Shown here piece after piece: positions 1 to 7,136 of a stretch of 64,000 nt of DNA. The translations under genes and the position numbers were made by a program. This DNA is from Intrasporangiaceae bacterium (lineage in GTDB: Bacteria; Actinomycetota; Actinomycetes; Actinomycetales; Dermatophilaceae): the NCBI GenBank assembly GCA_021324575.1, contig JAJPIW010000007.1, positions 1 through 64,000 on the forward strand, in the 5' to 3' direction. The stretch's first letter is position 1. Every line of letters starts with the position of its first letter. The notes below the pieces were generated by a model, which saw only the letters and a program-made list of their open reading frames with translations, was not told where the DNA came from and searched no databases.

Positions 1-40
1 ACGGATCAGAAGGTTGGGGGTTCGAATCCCTCCGGGCGCA
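1..40 (+). tRNA. tRNA-Arg(ACG), 3' portion only
   Basis: The window opens inside a tRNA. The first three bases read as the anticodon ACG. They are followed by the 3' side of the anticodon stem, a short variable loop, a T-arm with the canonical loop TTCGAAT closed by GGGGG/CCCTC, and the acceptor strand CGGGCGC with discriminator A at 40. The acceptor strand would pair with GCGCCCG, the usual 5' end of actinobacterial tRNA-Arg. CCA is not encoded. The 5' half lies outside the window, so the isotype rests on this half and on resemblance to known tRNA-Arg(ACG). Confidence 0.85.
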
Positions 41-63
41 CTCTGCGTTGAGACAGACGACCT

Positions 64-96
64 GGCCCCTGACCTGCTGAGATGCAGGCGGGGGCC
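64..96 (+). terminator. Hairpin after tRNA-Arg
   Basis: Arms GGCCCCTGACCTGC (64-77) and GCAGGCGGGGGCC (84-96) fold back with a small internal mismatch, 24 nt after the tRNA. There is only a weak T-rich stretch, as is common in high-GC actinobacteria. Likely terminator of the tRNA transcript. Confidence 0.6.
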
Positions 97-217
97 TTGC
101 TCGTTCATGACCGTCATCGGCCTCGGTCCGCGACGCGGAGCCCGGGTGGGGTGCTGCTGGCGTCGCTCGAGGCACACCTGTGGAAGCGATTCGCTCGCCA
201 CGAGCGGGCCCGATCGC

Positions 218-1303
218 TCAGACCGCGGTGGAACTCGAGGAAGTGCGTGGTGGGTGCGTGGTGCTGGCGCGTACGACGAGCTCGGTGGGGAGCATGAGGT
301 GCCGGATGCGGCGGGCGGGACCGGTCTTGGCGCGGTCGATCGCGAGGGTCAGGGCGGAGGCCGCGGCTCTTCCCTTGGCGTCGACGTCCTGGCGAACGGT
401 GGTGAGTGCGGGGCTGATGCGTCGGCTGATCGGGTTGTCGTCGAAGCCGACGACGGAGACGTCGTCGGGGACATCCAGACCGCTGTCCTGGAGGGCGCGG
501 ATGACGCCGCGAGCGATGGCGTCGGAGAAACAGAGGATGGCCGTCGGGCATTCGCCGTGCCCCAAGAGCGTCTGAGCCGCGGTGTAGCCGATCTCGTCCG
601 GGTTGGCATGCCGCTGGCGCACGACGGTCGCTGGGATCCCGGCTGCGTCGAGCGCATCGAACCAGCCGAGGAGGCGTTGCCGCTCGGTGTATGCCGTGGT
701 TGCCTGGAGGGGATCGGTGAGGAGCCCGAACTCGCCGGCGAAGCCAGTCGTGACGATCGCGACCTGCCGGTGTCCCAGGTCGACGAGGTGTTGGGCGGCG
801 GCGCGGGCTCCTTGCCGGTCGTCGATGTTGATGCTGGCGATGCCTGGTGCGGGGGCCTGGTCCACGAACACCATCGGGAGCCGCCGTCGCATCAGCCAGC
901 TGACCGCGGAGGACTCGGGGTTGCAGGAGTAGACGATGGCCCCGTCGATGGCGACGTCTCGGGCCGGCACGAGGTCACCCTGTGGTGCCGCTGACAGCAG
1001 GGTCAATGACGTCCCCGTGGGGGCGAGCTCATCGGTGATTCCGGCCAGGAACGCCATCGCGACCTCGTCGGTCAGTGAGTAGGTCAGGGTCTCTGACAGG
1101 AGTACCCCCACCGTGCCGGCCGTCCCACTGGCCAGGGCGCGGGCGGTCGGGTCGGGTCCGGCGTAGCCGAGTTCCTCGGCGACGGCCAGGACCCGATCCC
1201 GAAGGTTGGCGGAGAGCTGGTCAGGCCGGGAGAAGGCGTTGGAGACCGTCATCCGGCTCACGCCGACGTGGTCGGCGATGGTCTGCAGCGTCACTCGTCC
1301 CAT
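218..1303 (-). CDS. LacI-family transcriptional repressor
   Basis: Predicted cytoplasmic sugar-responsive repressor of 361 aa, the usual LacI/GalR length. The N-terminus (about residues 4-50) is the LacI helix-turn-helix plus hinge helix: VTLQTIADHVGVSRMTVSNA followed by ARALASG. Residues about 60-340 form the periplasmic-binding-protein-like effector domain, ending with the typical segment GFDDNPISRRISPALTTVRQD. Its start lies 10 nt after the stop of a 75-aa gene (1314-1541), so the two probably share a transcript. A palindrome overlaps the -10 box of the shared promoter and could be the repressor's own operator. The ligand cannot be told from sequence and no sugar genes are adjacent. Confidence 0.93.
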   Translation of the reverse strand: MGRVTLQTIADHVGVSRMTVSNAFSRPDQLSANLRDRVLAVAEELGYAGPDPTARALASGTAGTVGVLLSETLTYSLTDEVAMAFLAGITDELAPTGTSLTLLSAAPQGDLVPARDVAIDGAIVYSCNPESSAVSWLMRRRLPMVFVDQAPAPGIASINIDDRQGARAAAQHLVDLGHRQVAIVTTGFAGEFGLLTDPLQATTAYTERQRLLGWFDALDAAGIPATVVRQRHANPDEIGYTAAQTLLGHGECPTAILCFSDAIARGVIRALQDSGLDVPDDVSVVGFDDNPISRRISPALTTVRQDVDAKGRAAASALTLAIDRAKTGPARRIRHLMLPTELVVRASTTHPPRTSSSSTAV

Positions 1304-1313
1304 GGTCTGGTGT

Positions 1314-1541
1314 TCAGCCTGCCTGCCTGCCTAGAGCTGAGTGCGCCGTGGTGTGCCTGACCGGTCGGGCCGGTGCCACGAGGTCGGCCAGGTGACGCAG
1401 TCCGCCAGCGACCGCCTTCCGCATGCGCGGAAACACTGGGACCTTATCAACGTCGGGCACGACCGGGGCGTCGGGTAGCGCGCTGCGCGCCTCCGAGGTG
1501 AGCCCGGAGGTCACGATCATCGCCATCGGGATTGAGTACAT
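1314..1541 (-). CDS. Small hypothetical protein (75 aa) upstream of the LacI gene
   Basis: Not recognised. It starts with MYSIPMAMIVTSGLTSEA. A GGAG sequence 6 nt upstream is a good ribosome-binding site and a near-consensus promoter lies just beyond. The N-terminal third is moderately hydrophobic; the rest is basic and histidine-containing with no known motif. Its position as first gene before the LacI-type repressor, with only 10 nt between them, supports translation. It could be a short membrane-associated protein or simply a leader ORF. Confidence 0.5.
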   Translation of the reverse strand: MYSIPMAMIVTSGLTSEARSALPDAPVVPDVDKVPVFPRMRKAVAGGLRHLADLVAPARPVRHTTAHSALGRQAG

Positions 1542-1565
1542 GTCAAGCTCCGTTTCTGTAATTGT

Positions 1566-1605
1566 TCTGTACCGATACAGTAGCGCCCATCTCTGTACCG
1601 GTCAA
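1566..1605 (-). promoter_or_regulatory. Promoter with overlapping palindromic operator
   Basis: Reading the minus strand: -35 TTGACC (1605-1600), a 17-bp spacer, then -10 TACTGT (1582-1577). The palindrome CTGTACCGATACAG (1567-1580) has a central CG, as LacI-family operators do, and overlaps the -10 box. A second TCTGTACCG lies at 1592-1600, 26 bp from the first at 1566-1574. A repressor bound here would block transcription of the small gene and the LacI gene. Which protein binds is inferred; a TetR-type factor is also possible. Confidence 0.7.
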
Positions 1606-1715
1606 GTGAGGAGCCGACGACAACCCAGACAAGAGCCGGGCGCGCGTCGCGCAGACCACGTCGACAAGGCACGCGCCCACGGGTAGCGGTGGGTCTGTGG
1701 TGTCGGCGGGTCGGC

Positions 1716-2279
1716 TCAGCCGGCCGGGCGGAGGTGCCGGAAGGTGTCGTGCACCCACCCCGCCGAGTCGGCCAGCACGATCGTCGAGACCCACACGGCC
1801 AGGGCCAGCACCACGACAAGGGCCACGCCGCGCAGGATGCGCCCGTCGACGGCCGACGCCGCTCGGTTGCCGACGATGCGCACGGCGGGGACGATCCGGC
1901 CGAGGACGTGCAGCGACGTCACGACGACCCAGACGACGAACGACGCCTGGTGCAGGAACAGCAGGCTCACGGGCAGTCCCCACCGGGAGACGCGGGCCGC
2001 CTCCGGGCCGAGTACCCCGACCAGGACGCCCGTCGTGAGCAGTGCCAGCGTCGACAGGACGACGAGCGGCGCGACCAGCCGAAGGGGCAGCGGTGGTGGG
2101 CCGGCGAGCCGGTAGTCCCGGCCGCCCGTGTAGTACCGCACCATCCGCCACCCGGTCGACCCGGTCTTGAGCAGCGCCGGCGGCACGAGCAGCGCGCCCA
2201 CGACGATGTGCCACGTGATGAGCCCGCGCACGTCCACGAGGGTGACGCCCTCTGCGGCGAGGAGCACGAGCAGGACCAT
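1716..2279 (-). CDS. Integral membrane protein, cytochrome b561/b6-like
   Basis: At least 187 aa with four to five hydrophobic helices. Histidines at helix ends (ITWHIVVGALL, FLHQASFVVW, VTSLHVLGRI) are the pattern expected of a b-type haem-binding four-helix membrane protein, as in cytochrome b561 or DUF4405-like proteins. The frame stays open upstream to about 2390 and reads ERTGGPAGNARLTAWTG in front of the ATG, which would complete the first helix, so the true start may be a rare codon upstream. It lies downstream of the sensor kinase in the same direction and near a flavin/haem oxidoreductase pair. A role in the same electron-transfer module is inferred. Confidence 0.65.
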   Translation of the reverse strand: MVLLVLLAAEGVTLVDVRGLITWHIVVGALLVPPALLKTGSTGWRMVRYYTGGRDYRLAGPPPLPLRLVAPLVVLSTLALLTTGVLVGVLGPEAARVSRWGLPVSLLFLHQASFVVWVVVTSLHVLGRIVPAVRIVGNRAASAVDGRILRGVALVVVLALAVWVSTIVLADSAGWVHDTFRHLRPAG

Positions 2280-2508
2280 TCCGGTCCATGCCGTGAGTCG
2301 GGCGTTGCCCGCCGGGCCTCCGGTCCGCTCTCGGACCGGGTCGGGTCGGTCGGCCCGACCGGTCGCCTCGGCGACGAGCGCCGCCAGCTGTCAGCGGTCG
2401 GGCGCAGTGTCCGGTCGAGGGTCCATGACGGCCACCCTGTCGGCCGAATCTCAGAGAAAGGTCAGGCCGCCGGCTCGTATGCCGGGTGGCTGGCCCGGCC
2501 GTCCACGG

Positions 2509-3726
2509 TCAGGTGTCTGCGGGGAGACTGAGGATGAACGTGGCGCCACCGCCCTCCGTGTCGGCCACGAGCAGCCGACCCTGGTGCGACTGCACGATCT
2601 GGGTGACTAGGGCCAGACCGAGGCCGACCCGACGTCCTCCCTCTCCGGGGCTGGACCGGGCGAAGCGGCGGGTCATCCGGTCCAGGTCGTCCGCCGCGAC
2701 ACCACGGCCGCGGTCGGAGACCGAGAGGCGGGCGCCGTCGCTGGAGCGCTCGACGCTCACCCGGACCTCGGCTCCGGCAGGGGAGTGCGCGATCGCGTTG
2801 TCGACCAGGGCCACGACGGCGCGACGCAGGCTGGTGCGCACACCCGACACCGTCACGGGTTGCGTGGCCGAGACGGGCGTCGTCGCCACGAGGGAGACGG
2901 ACTGGTCCGCGGCATACGCCGAGAGGCTGGCGACCACGTCGACGGCGAGGGCGGTCAGGTCGACCGACTCCGCGGCGACCGGAGCATGCTCCAGCTGGGC
3001 GGAGAGGAGCAGGTCCGAGATCACCTCGCCCATGGCGTGGGTGTCCTCCACGAGCTGGTCGACCTCGCGACGGTGGGCCGGGCTGACCTCGGGCGACAGA
3101 TGGCGCTGCACCATCTGCGCCCGCGTGCTGACGACGGCGAGGGGAGTCCGCAGCTCGTGGCTCGCGTCGGCCACGAACTGTCGCTGCAGGTCCAGTGCGG
3201 CCGCGAGCGGACGCACGGCCCGGCGGCCGGCGATGAGGCCGACGCCTCCCGCGAGCAGGATCCCCGCGCCGCCGGCCAGGAGTGCCGAGCGGACCAGCCG
3301 TGACTCCTCCTGTCGGTGCAGGGACACGTCATAGAGCGCCACGAACGTGTGCCCGGAGTGGACCGAGACCGAGGCCGGGTACGGTCCGGTCGATGTCCGA
3401 ACACTCGTGGTGGCCTGGGTGGGGGCCCGCAGATCGGGGGAGGCGAGGACGTCGCTCGGGGTCCCCGGCGTCGCCGCTCGGCTCGTCGGCGAGATCTCGA
3501 CGAGCCAGATCCCCGGGGGAGCATCGGTCGTGTCGTCGGCGGCCAGGGCTGCCGCCCGTGCCCGGTCGCCGATCTCGGCCCACTGCTCCCGGTCGAACAG
3601 CCAGACCGCGCCGGCGGTGACCAGGACGACAAGGATGAGCGAGGCGAGGCCGACCATCAGGGCCACGGATCGGGCTGCGCGACGGACCGGATCGCCTTGG
3701 GCACCAACGACTTTGGGCGAGGTCAC
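2509..3726 (-). CDS. Two-component sensor histidine kinase (HisKA/HATPase_c)
   Basis: 405 aa, inner membrane. Helix 1 is about residues 21-44, then an extracytoplasmic sensor segment of about 100 aa, helix 2 about 147-167, a short HAMP-like linker, and HisKA with the phospho-accepting H190 in FVADASHELRTPLAVVS. The HATPase_c domain carries an N box (VALVDNAIAHSP), G1 (SDRGRGV) and G2 (GLGLALV). The GTG start overlaps the stop of the upstream response regulator by 4 nt (GTGA), so the two are translationally coupled and form a cognate pair. It probably regulates the divergent flavohaem oxidoreductase genes. The signal is unknown. Confidence 0.93.
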   Translation of the reverse strand: MTSPKVVGAQGDPVRRAARSVALMVGLASLILVVLVTAGAVWLFDREQWAEIGDRARAAALAADDTTDAPPGIWLVEISPTSRAATPGTPSDVLASPDLRAPTQATTSVRTSTGPYPASVSVHSGHTFVALYDVSLHRQEESRLVRSALLAGGAGILLAGGVGLIAGRRAVRPLAAALDLQRQFVADASHELRTPLAVVSTRAQMVQRHLSPEVSPAHRREVDQLVEDTHAMGEVISDLLLSAQLEHAPVAAESVDLTALAVDVVASLSAYAADQSVSLVATTPVSATQPVTVSGVRTSLRRAVVALVDNAIAHSPAGAEVRVSVERSSDGARLSVSDRGRGVAADDLDRMTRRFARSSPGEGGRRVGLGLALVTQIVQSHQGRLLVADTEGGGATFILSLPADT

Positions 3727-4400
3727 GGGCTTCCCAGCCGATAGCCGACGCCGTGGACGGTCTCGACGGTCTCCTTGCCGAGCTTGCGGCGCAGGTAGTA
3801 GACGTAGGTGTCGACGGCGCCCGCGGTCTCGGCGCTGTCGAAGGCCAGGTCGAGGAGCTCCTCGCGGGTGAACACCTGGCGTGGCCGACGGGCGAGGGTC
3901 TCCAGCAGCAGCCCTTCCCGCCGGGACAGGATCACCTCGGCGTCGCCGTCGACGACCCGGGACTCGCCCACGATGAACCGGCGGCTGCCCACGGACAGCT
4001 CGGCCGCGTCCGCCCCCAGGTGGTCGCGTCGGAGCAACGCGCGGAGCCGGGCGAGCAGCTCGTCGACCTCGAACGGCTTGACGAGGTAGTCCTGCGCCCC
4101 GGCATCCAGCCCCTCCACCCGGTCGGCCACCGTCCCGCGGGCGGTGAGGACCAGTGCCGGCGCCACGACACCCCGCCCCCGGAGCCGACGCACGAGGTCG
4201 ACGCCTTCGACTGCCGGGAGTCCGCGGTCCACGACCAGCACGTCCCAGGACCGGACCAGGCCGAGGTGCAGCCCGGCCTGACCGTCCCGGGCGACCGTCA
4301 CGGCATACCCCTCCTCCGCCAGCAGCTCCGCGAGCATGTCGGACAGGTCGGGGTCGTCCTCGACGAGGAGCAGACGGGCACCGGACGGGGGGACGGTCAC
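3723..4400 (-). CDS. OmpR/PhoB-family response regulator
   Basis: 225 aa from the GTG at 4400, the normal size for the family. The receiver domain (about residues 8-120) has the acidic pair in LLVEDDPD, phospho-acceptor D58 in VVDRGLP and lysine in YLVKPFE. The C-terminal winged helix (about 128-222) contains VFTREELLDLAF and VDTYVYYLRRKLG. A very long frame extends further upstream, but that part lies antisense to the oxidoreductase gene and has no domain. ATG at 4426 is an alternative start. It is coupled to the kinase by a 4-nt overlap and divergent from the reductase gene at 4461; the roughly 60-bp space between them is the likely target site. Confidence 0.92.
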   Translation of the reverse strand: MTVPPSGARLLLVEDDPDLSDMLAELLAEEGYAVTVARDGQAGLHLGLVRSWDVLVVDRGLPAVEGVDLVRRLRGRGVVAPALVLTARGTVADRVEGLDAGAQDYLVKPFEVDELLARLRALLRRDHLGADAAELSVGSRRFIVGESRVVDGDAEVILSRREGLLLETLARRPRQVFTREELLDLAFDSAETAGAVDTYVYYLRRKLGKETVETVHGVGYRLGSP

Positions 4401-4460
4401 CGGGTCAGCCTGCCAGCCCGGCCTCATAACTTTCTGAGATGCCGGGGCGACGATCGGGAC

Positions 4461-5927
4461 ATGTCGACCCGAGCTGCGCCACCGGACCACCGGCCCGGTC
4501 CGCGCCCGGCCGCGACGGTCCGGGCGGCGCTGCGCCGGGGCGCCGAGCACCGACGGTGGCGGCGACGGACGGCCGACCTCCTCGAGGCACTGGCCGCAGT
4601 GAGTCTCGTCGCCGTCGTCGTGCTCTTCCTCCGGGACGGTGGCAGCGCGGACCTCGTCGGCGGCGATCTCGCCACGGTGCTCAGCGCGGTGGGACGGGTG
4701 ACCGGTCTGGTGGCCGTCGACCTCCTCCTCATCCAGCTCCTCCTGGCGGCCCGCGTGCCGTGGGTCGACCGCGCCTACGGCATCGACCGGGCCCTGCTGG
4801 CCCACCGGGTGCTCGGCCGGGTGAGCCTGCCCCTGGTTCTGGTGCACGTCGAGGCCCTCGTCGTCGCGTATGCCGTGCGAGCCCACCTCTCCCCGTGGGC
4901 GGGCTGGGCGGTCGAGCCGTTCCGGATGCTGTCCGGCGTACCCGACCTGCTGACCGCGACGGTCGGCACCCTGCTCCTCGTCCTCGTAGCGGTCACCTCC
5001 GTTCGCGCGGCCCGGCGCAGGATGTCCTACGAGCGCTGGCACCTGGTGCACCTCGCGGCATACGCCGGGGTGGGCCTGTCGGTCCCGCACCAGCTGTCCA
5101 TCGGCTCGGACCTGACCCGGAGCGGCGCCGCCAAGACGTACTGGATCGCGCTCTACCTCCTCGTCGCCGTGAGCATCGTGTGGTGGCGGCTGGTCCTGCC
5201 GGCCGTCCGGACGGTCCGCCACGGCCTGCGGGTCGAGTCCGTCGTCGAGGAGCTCCCCGGCACGTGGTCGGTCCGGATGACCGGTCGACGCCTGGACCGC
5301 CTCCCCGCCCGCGCCGGCCAGTTCCTCGGGTGGCGCTTCCTGAACCGTGGGCTGTGGGCCACCGCCCACCCGTGGTCGTTGTCGGCGATGCCGGACGGCC
5401 GTCACCTGCGGATCACCGTGCGGGACCTGGGCGACCACTCCCGCCAGCTGGCGGGCCTGCGGCCGGGGACGCGAGTCGCCGTCGAGGGTCCGTACGGCGC
5501 CTTCACGACGTCGGTCCGAACCCACCACCGGGTCCTGCTCGTGGCCGCCGGCATCGGGGTGACCCCGGTCCGGGCGGTCGTCGAGGAGCTGGTGCGGCAC
5601 CACGCAGCCGCCCCGGGCGCTGTCACCGTGGTCGTCCGGGTCGACGATCCCGACCAGGTGCCGCTTCGGGCCGAGCTGGAGCGCCTGACCGAAGCCGGAG
5701 GGCACCACCTCCTCATCCTCGCGGGCCCGCCGGTCCCGGGATCATGGCTCCCCGCGGACCCGACGGCGGGCAGCGACGTCACACGCCTCGGCGACCTGGT
5801 CCCGCACCTGCGCCTCCATGACGTCTACGTGTGCGGGCCGGCACCTTGGATGAGGCTCGTCCACCGGTCCTTGCGGAAGGCCGGCGTCCCGGCGGCCCAG
5901 GTCCACGACGAGAGGTTCGGCTGGTGA
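4461..5927 (+). CDS. Ferric-reductase-like flavohaem membrane oxidoreductase
   Basis: 488 aa. The N-terminal half (about residues 40-250) is a six-helix ferric-reductase-type haem domain with candidate haem histidines H115, H129, H194, H197 and H210. The C-terminal half (about 255-488) is a ferredoxin-NADP reductase module: flavin motif HPWSLS at 303-308, GPYG at 343-346, pyridine-nucleotide motif AGIGVTP at 363-369, and CGP at 458-460. It likely moves electrons from NAD(P)H through FAD and two b haems across the membrane. The next gene encodes an FMN-binding protein with a 4-nt overlap, so that protein is the probable outer-face acceptor. The final substrate (iron, oxygen or a quinone-like compound) is not shown by sequence. 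Confidence 0.88.
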   Translation: MSTRAAPPDHRPGPRPAATVRAALRRGAEHRRWRRRTADLLEALAAVSLVAVVVLFLRDGGSADLVGGDLATVLSAVGRVTGLVAVDLLLIQLLLAARVPWVDRAYGIDRALLAHRVLGRVSLPLVLVHVEALVVAYAVRAHLSPWAGWAVEPFRMLSGVPDLLTATVGTLLLVLVAVTSVRAARRRMSYERWHLVHLAAYAGVGLSVPHQLSIGSDLTRSGAAKTYWIALYLLVAVSIVWWRLVLPAVRTVRHGLRVESVVEELPGTWSVRMTGRRLDRLPARAGQFLGWRFLNRGLWATAHPWSLSAMPDGRHLRITVRDLGDHSRQLAGLRPGTRVAVEGPYGAFTTSVRTHHRVLLVAAGIGVTPVRAVVEELVRHHAAAPGAVTVVVRVDDPDQVPLRAELERLTEAGGHHLLILAGPPVPGSWLPADPTAGSDVTRLGDLVPHLRLHDVYVCGPAPWMRLVHRSLRKAGVPAAQVHDERFGW

Positions 5928-6403
5928 GGGTTCGGACCGGCGTTCTCGTCGGGCTGGGGAGCGCGGCGGCGGTGACCCTCTCCTGGTTCACCGGGCTCGA
6001 GCCTCGCCACGCGGCCGTCGTCGGCGGAGCGCACATCGAGCAGCCCGCGGTCGTCGTGCCGACCAGGTCGGGCCCGACCCCCACTGGACACGCGACCCGG
6101 ACGACCGCTCCGACCCCCTCCGCCTCGGGCACCGTGGACGGTGCCGTCGTCGACACCCAGTACGGCCAGGTGCAGGTCCAGGTCAGCTACACCGGCAGGC
6201 GCATCACCAGGATCCGGGCGCTCCACCTCACCGACAGCTCGGGCACCTCGGTGCAGATCAGCGCCGGTGCCGCGCCCATCCTGCAACGCGGGGCCCTCGC
6301 CGCGCAGTCCGCGCACGTCGACATGGTGTCCGGAGCGACGTTCACGAGCACGGCATACCTGCAGAGCCTGCAGTCCGCGATCGACGCCGCCCACCTGGGC
6401 TGA
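5924..6403 (+). CDS. Exported FMN-binding domain protein (flavinylation site)
   Basis: 159 aa from a GTG that overlaps the previous stop (GTGA). Residues 1-23 are a hydrophobic signal or anchor segment, followed by a Pro/Thr-rich linker to about 70. An FMN-binding fold similar to NqrC/RnfG peripheral domains occupies 72-158. Residues 136-139 read SGAT, and T139 is the position to which ApbE-type transferases attach FMN covalently in this family. The cognate apbE is not in the window. Together with the preceding flavohaem reductase it forms an extracytoplasmic electron-transfer pair, as known for flavinylated reductase systems. Attachment is inferred. Confidence 0.85.
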   Translation: MRVRTGVLVGLGSAAAVTLSWFTGLEPRHAAVVGGAHIEQPAVVVPTRSGPTPTGHATRTTAPTPSASGTVDGAVVDTQYGQVQVQVSYTGRRITRIRALHLTDSSGTSVQISAGAAPILQRGALAAQSAHVDMVSGATFTSTAYLQSLQSAIDAAHLG

Positions 6404-6409
6404 CCACGG

Positions 6410-7009
6410 TCACGAGGCAGCGTCGCGGTCCTGACGGCTCTCGGCTGCGGCGTGCGCCGTGGCGGCGCGGGACGCCACGAGGGTCTCGAAGGTCGCGGCC
6501 GCAGACAGGTCGACGACGACGTCGACCTCGCCGCGGTCGGGCCGGCTCACCGTCCTCACCAGGCCGAGCTCGCCGAACACCTCGAGCATGGGGGCGTTGT
6601 CGGCGAGGACCAGCGCGGTCAGCCGGGTCAGGCCCAGGCCACGGGCCCGGCATACGAGCTCCTCGAGGAGCAGCGTCCCGATGCCGTCACCCTGGGCCTC
6701 ATCGGCCACGGCGACGGCGAACTCGGCCGAACCAACTCGGTCAGGGTGTAGCGACGCAACGGCGACGACCCGGTTCTCCACCGACGCGAGGAGGGCGCAC
6801 ACCGTCTCCGCGGGCGACATCAGGGTGGCCAGGTAGGAGGGCACCGACGCGGGGGAACCGCTGAGGAAGCGGCGGTAGGTCGAGGTGGGCGAGAGCCCCG
6901 CGAGGAGCTGGGTCAGGACGCGCTCGTCGCCGACCCTGACGTCGCGGACCGCCACGGGCCGGCCCGTCCTCGTCAGCGGTCCACCAGGGAGCAGCGCGAG
7001 GTCATCCAT
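6410..7009 (-). CDS. GNAT-family N-acetyltransferase
   Basis: 199 aa. The GNAT fold is recognised from [20 protein letters not shown], which contains the acetyl-CoA-binding motif A (Q/R-x-x-G-x-G/A), and from the C-terminal motif [14 protein letters not shown]. Short acetyltransferases of this type occur in dormancy regulons. Here the gene is divergent from phosphoketolase across a region with several DevR-like boxes. A GTG 9 nt upstream (7018) is an alternative start. The substrate is unknown; protein-lysine or small-molecule acetylation are both possible. Confidence 0.85.
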   Translation of the reverse strand: MDDLALLPGGPLTRTGRPVAVRDVRVGDERVLTQLLAGLSPTSTYRRFLSGSPASVPSYLATLMSPAETVCALLASVENRVVAVASLHPDRVGSAEFAVAVADEAQGDGIGTLLLEELVCRARGLGLTRLTALVLADNAPMLEVFGELGLVRTVSRPDRGEVDVVVDLSAAATFETLVASRAATAHAAAESRQDRDAAS

Positions 7010-7044
7010 GACCGTCACGCTGACATCGGACGGACGCGGGGGGC

Positions 7045-7122
7045 AGGGTCGAAGGTCCCCCGGTCCGCTGCAGAGGCCCGTTCCCTCGGGACCAAGGACC
7101 CTGTCCTGGACCGGTGGGCCCG
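7045..7122. promoter_or_regulatory. Cluster of DevR/DosR-like boxes, bidirectional
   Basis: The best site is TCGGGACCAAGGACCCTG (7086-7103), close to the mycobacterial DosR consensus GGGACTWWAGTCCC. Degenerate copies lie at 7045-7061 (GGGTCGAAGGTCCCC) and 7107-7122 (GGACCGGTGGGCCC). The region separates the divergent acetyltransferase and phosphoketolase genes. The NarL-type regulator at 10764 is the obvious candidate to bind. Sites are seen; binding is inferred. Confidence 0.7.
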
Positions 7123-7136
7123 TGCACGGTGGGGAC

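Noticed and set aside
3723..5708. A 661-codon minus-strand frame covering the response regulator and the whole antisense of the oxidoreductase
   Set aside because: Only the last 225 codons encode a domain. The upstream part is the antisense of a well-supported gene and is a high-GC artefact of a stop-poor frame.
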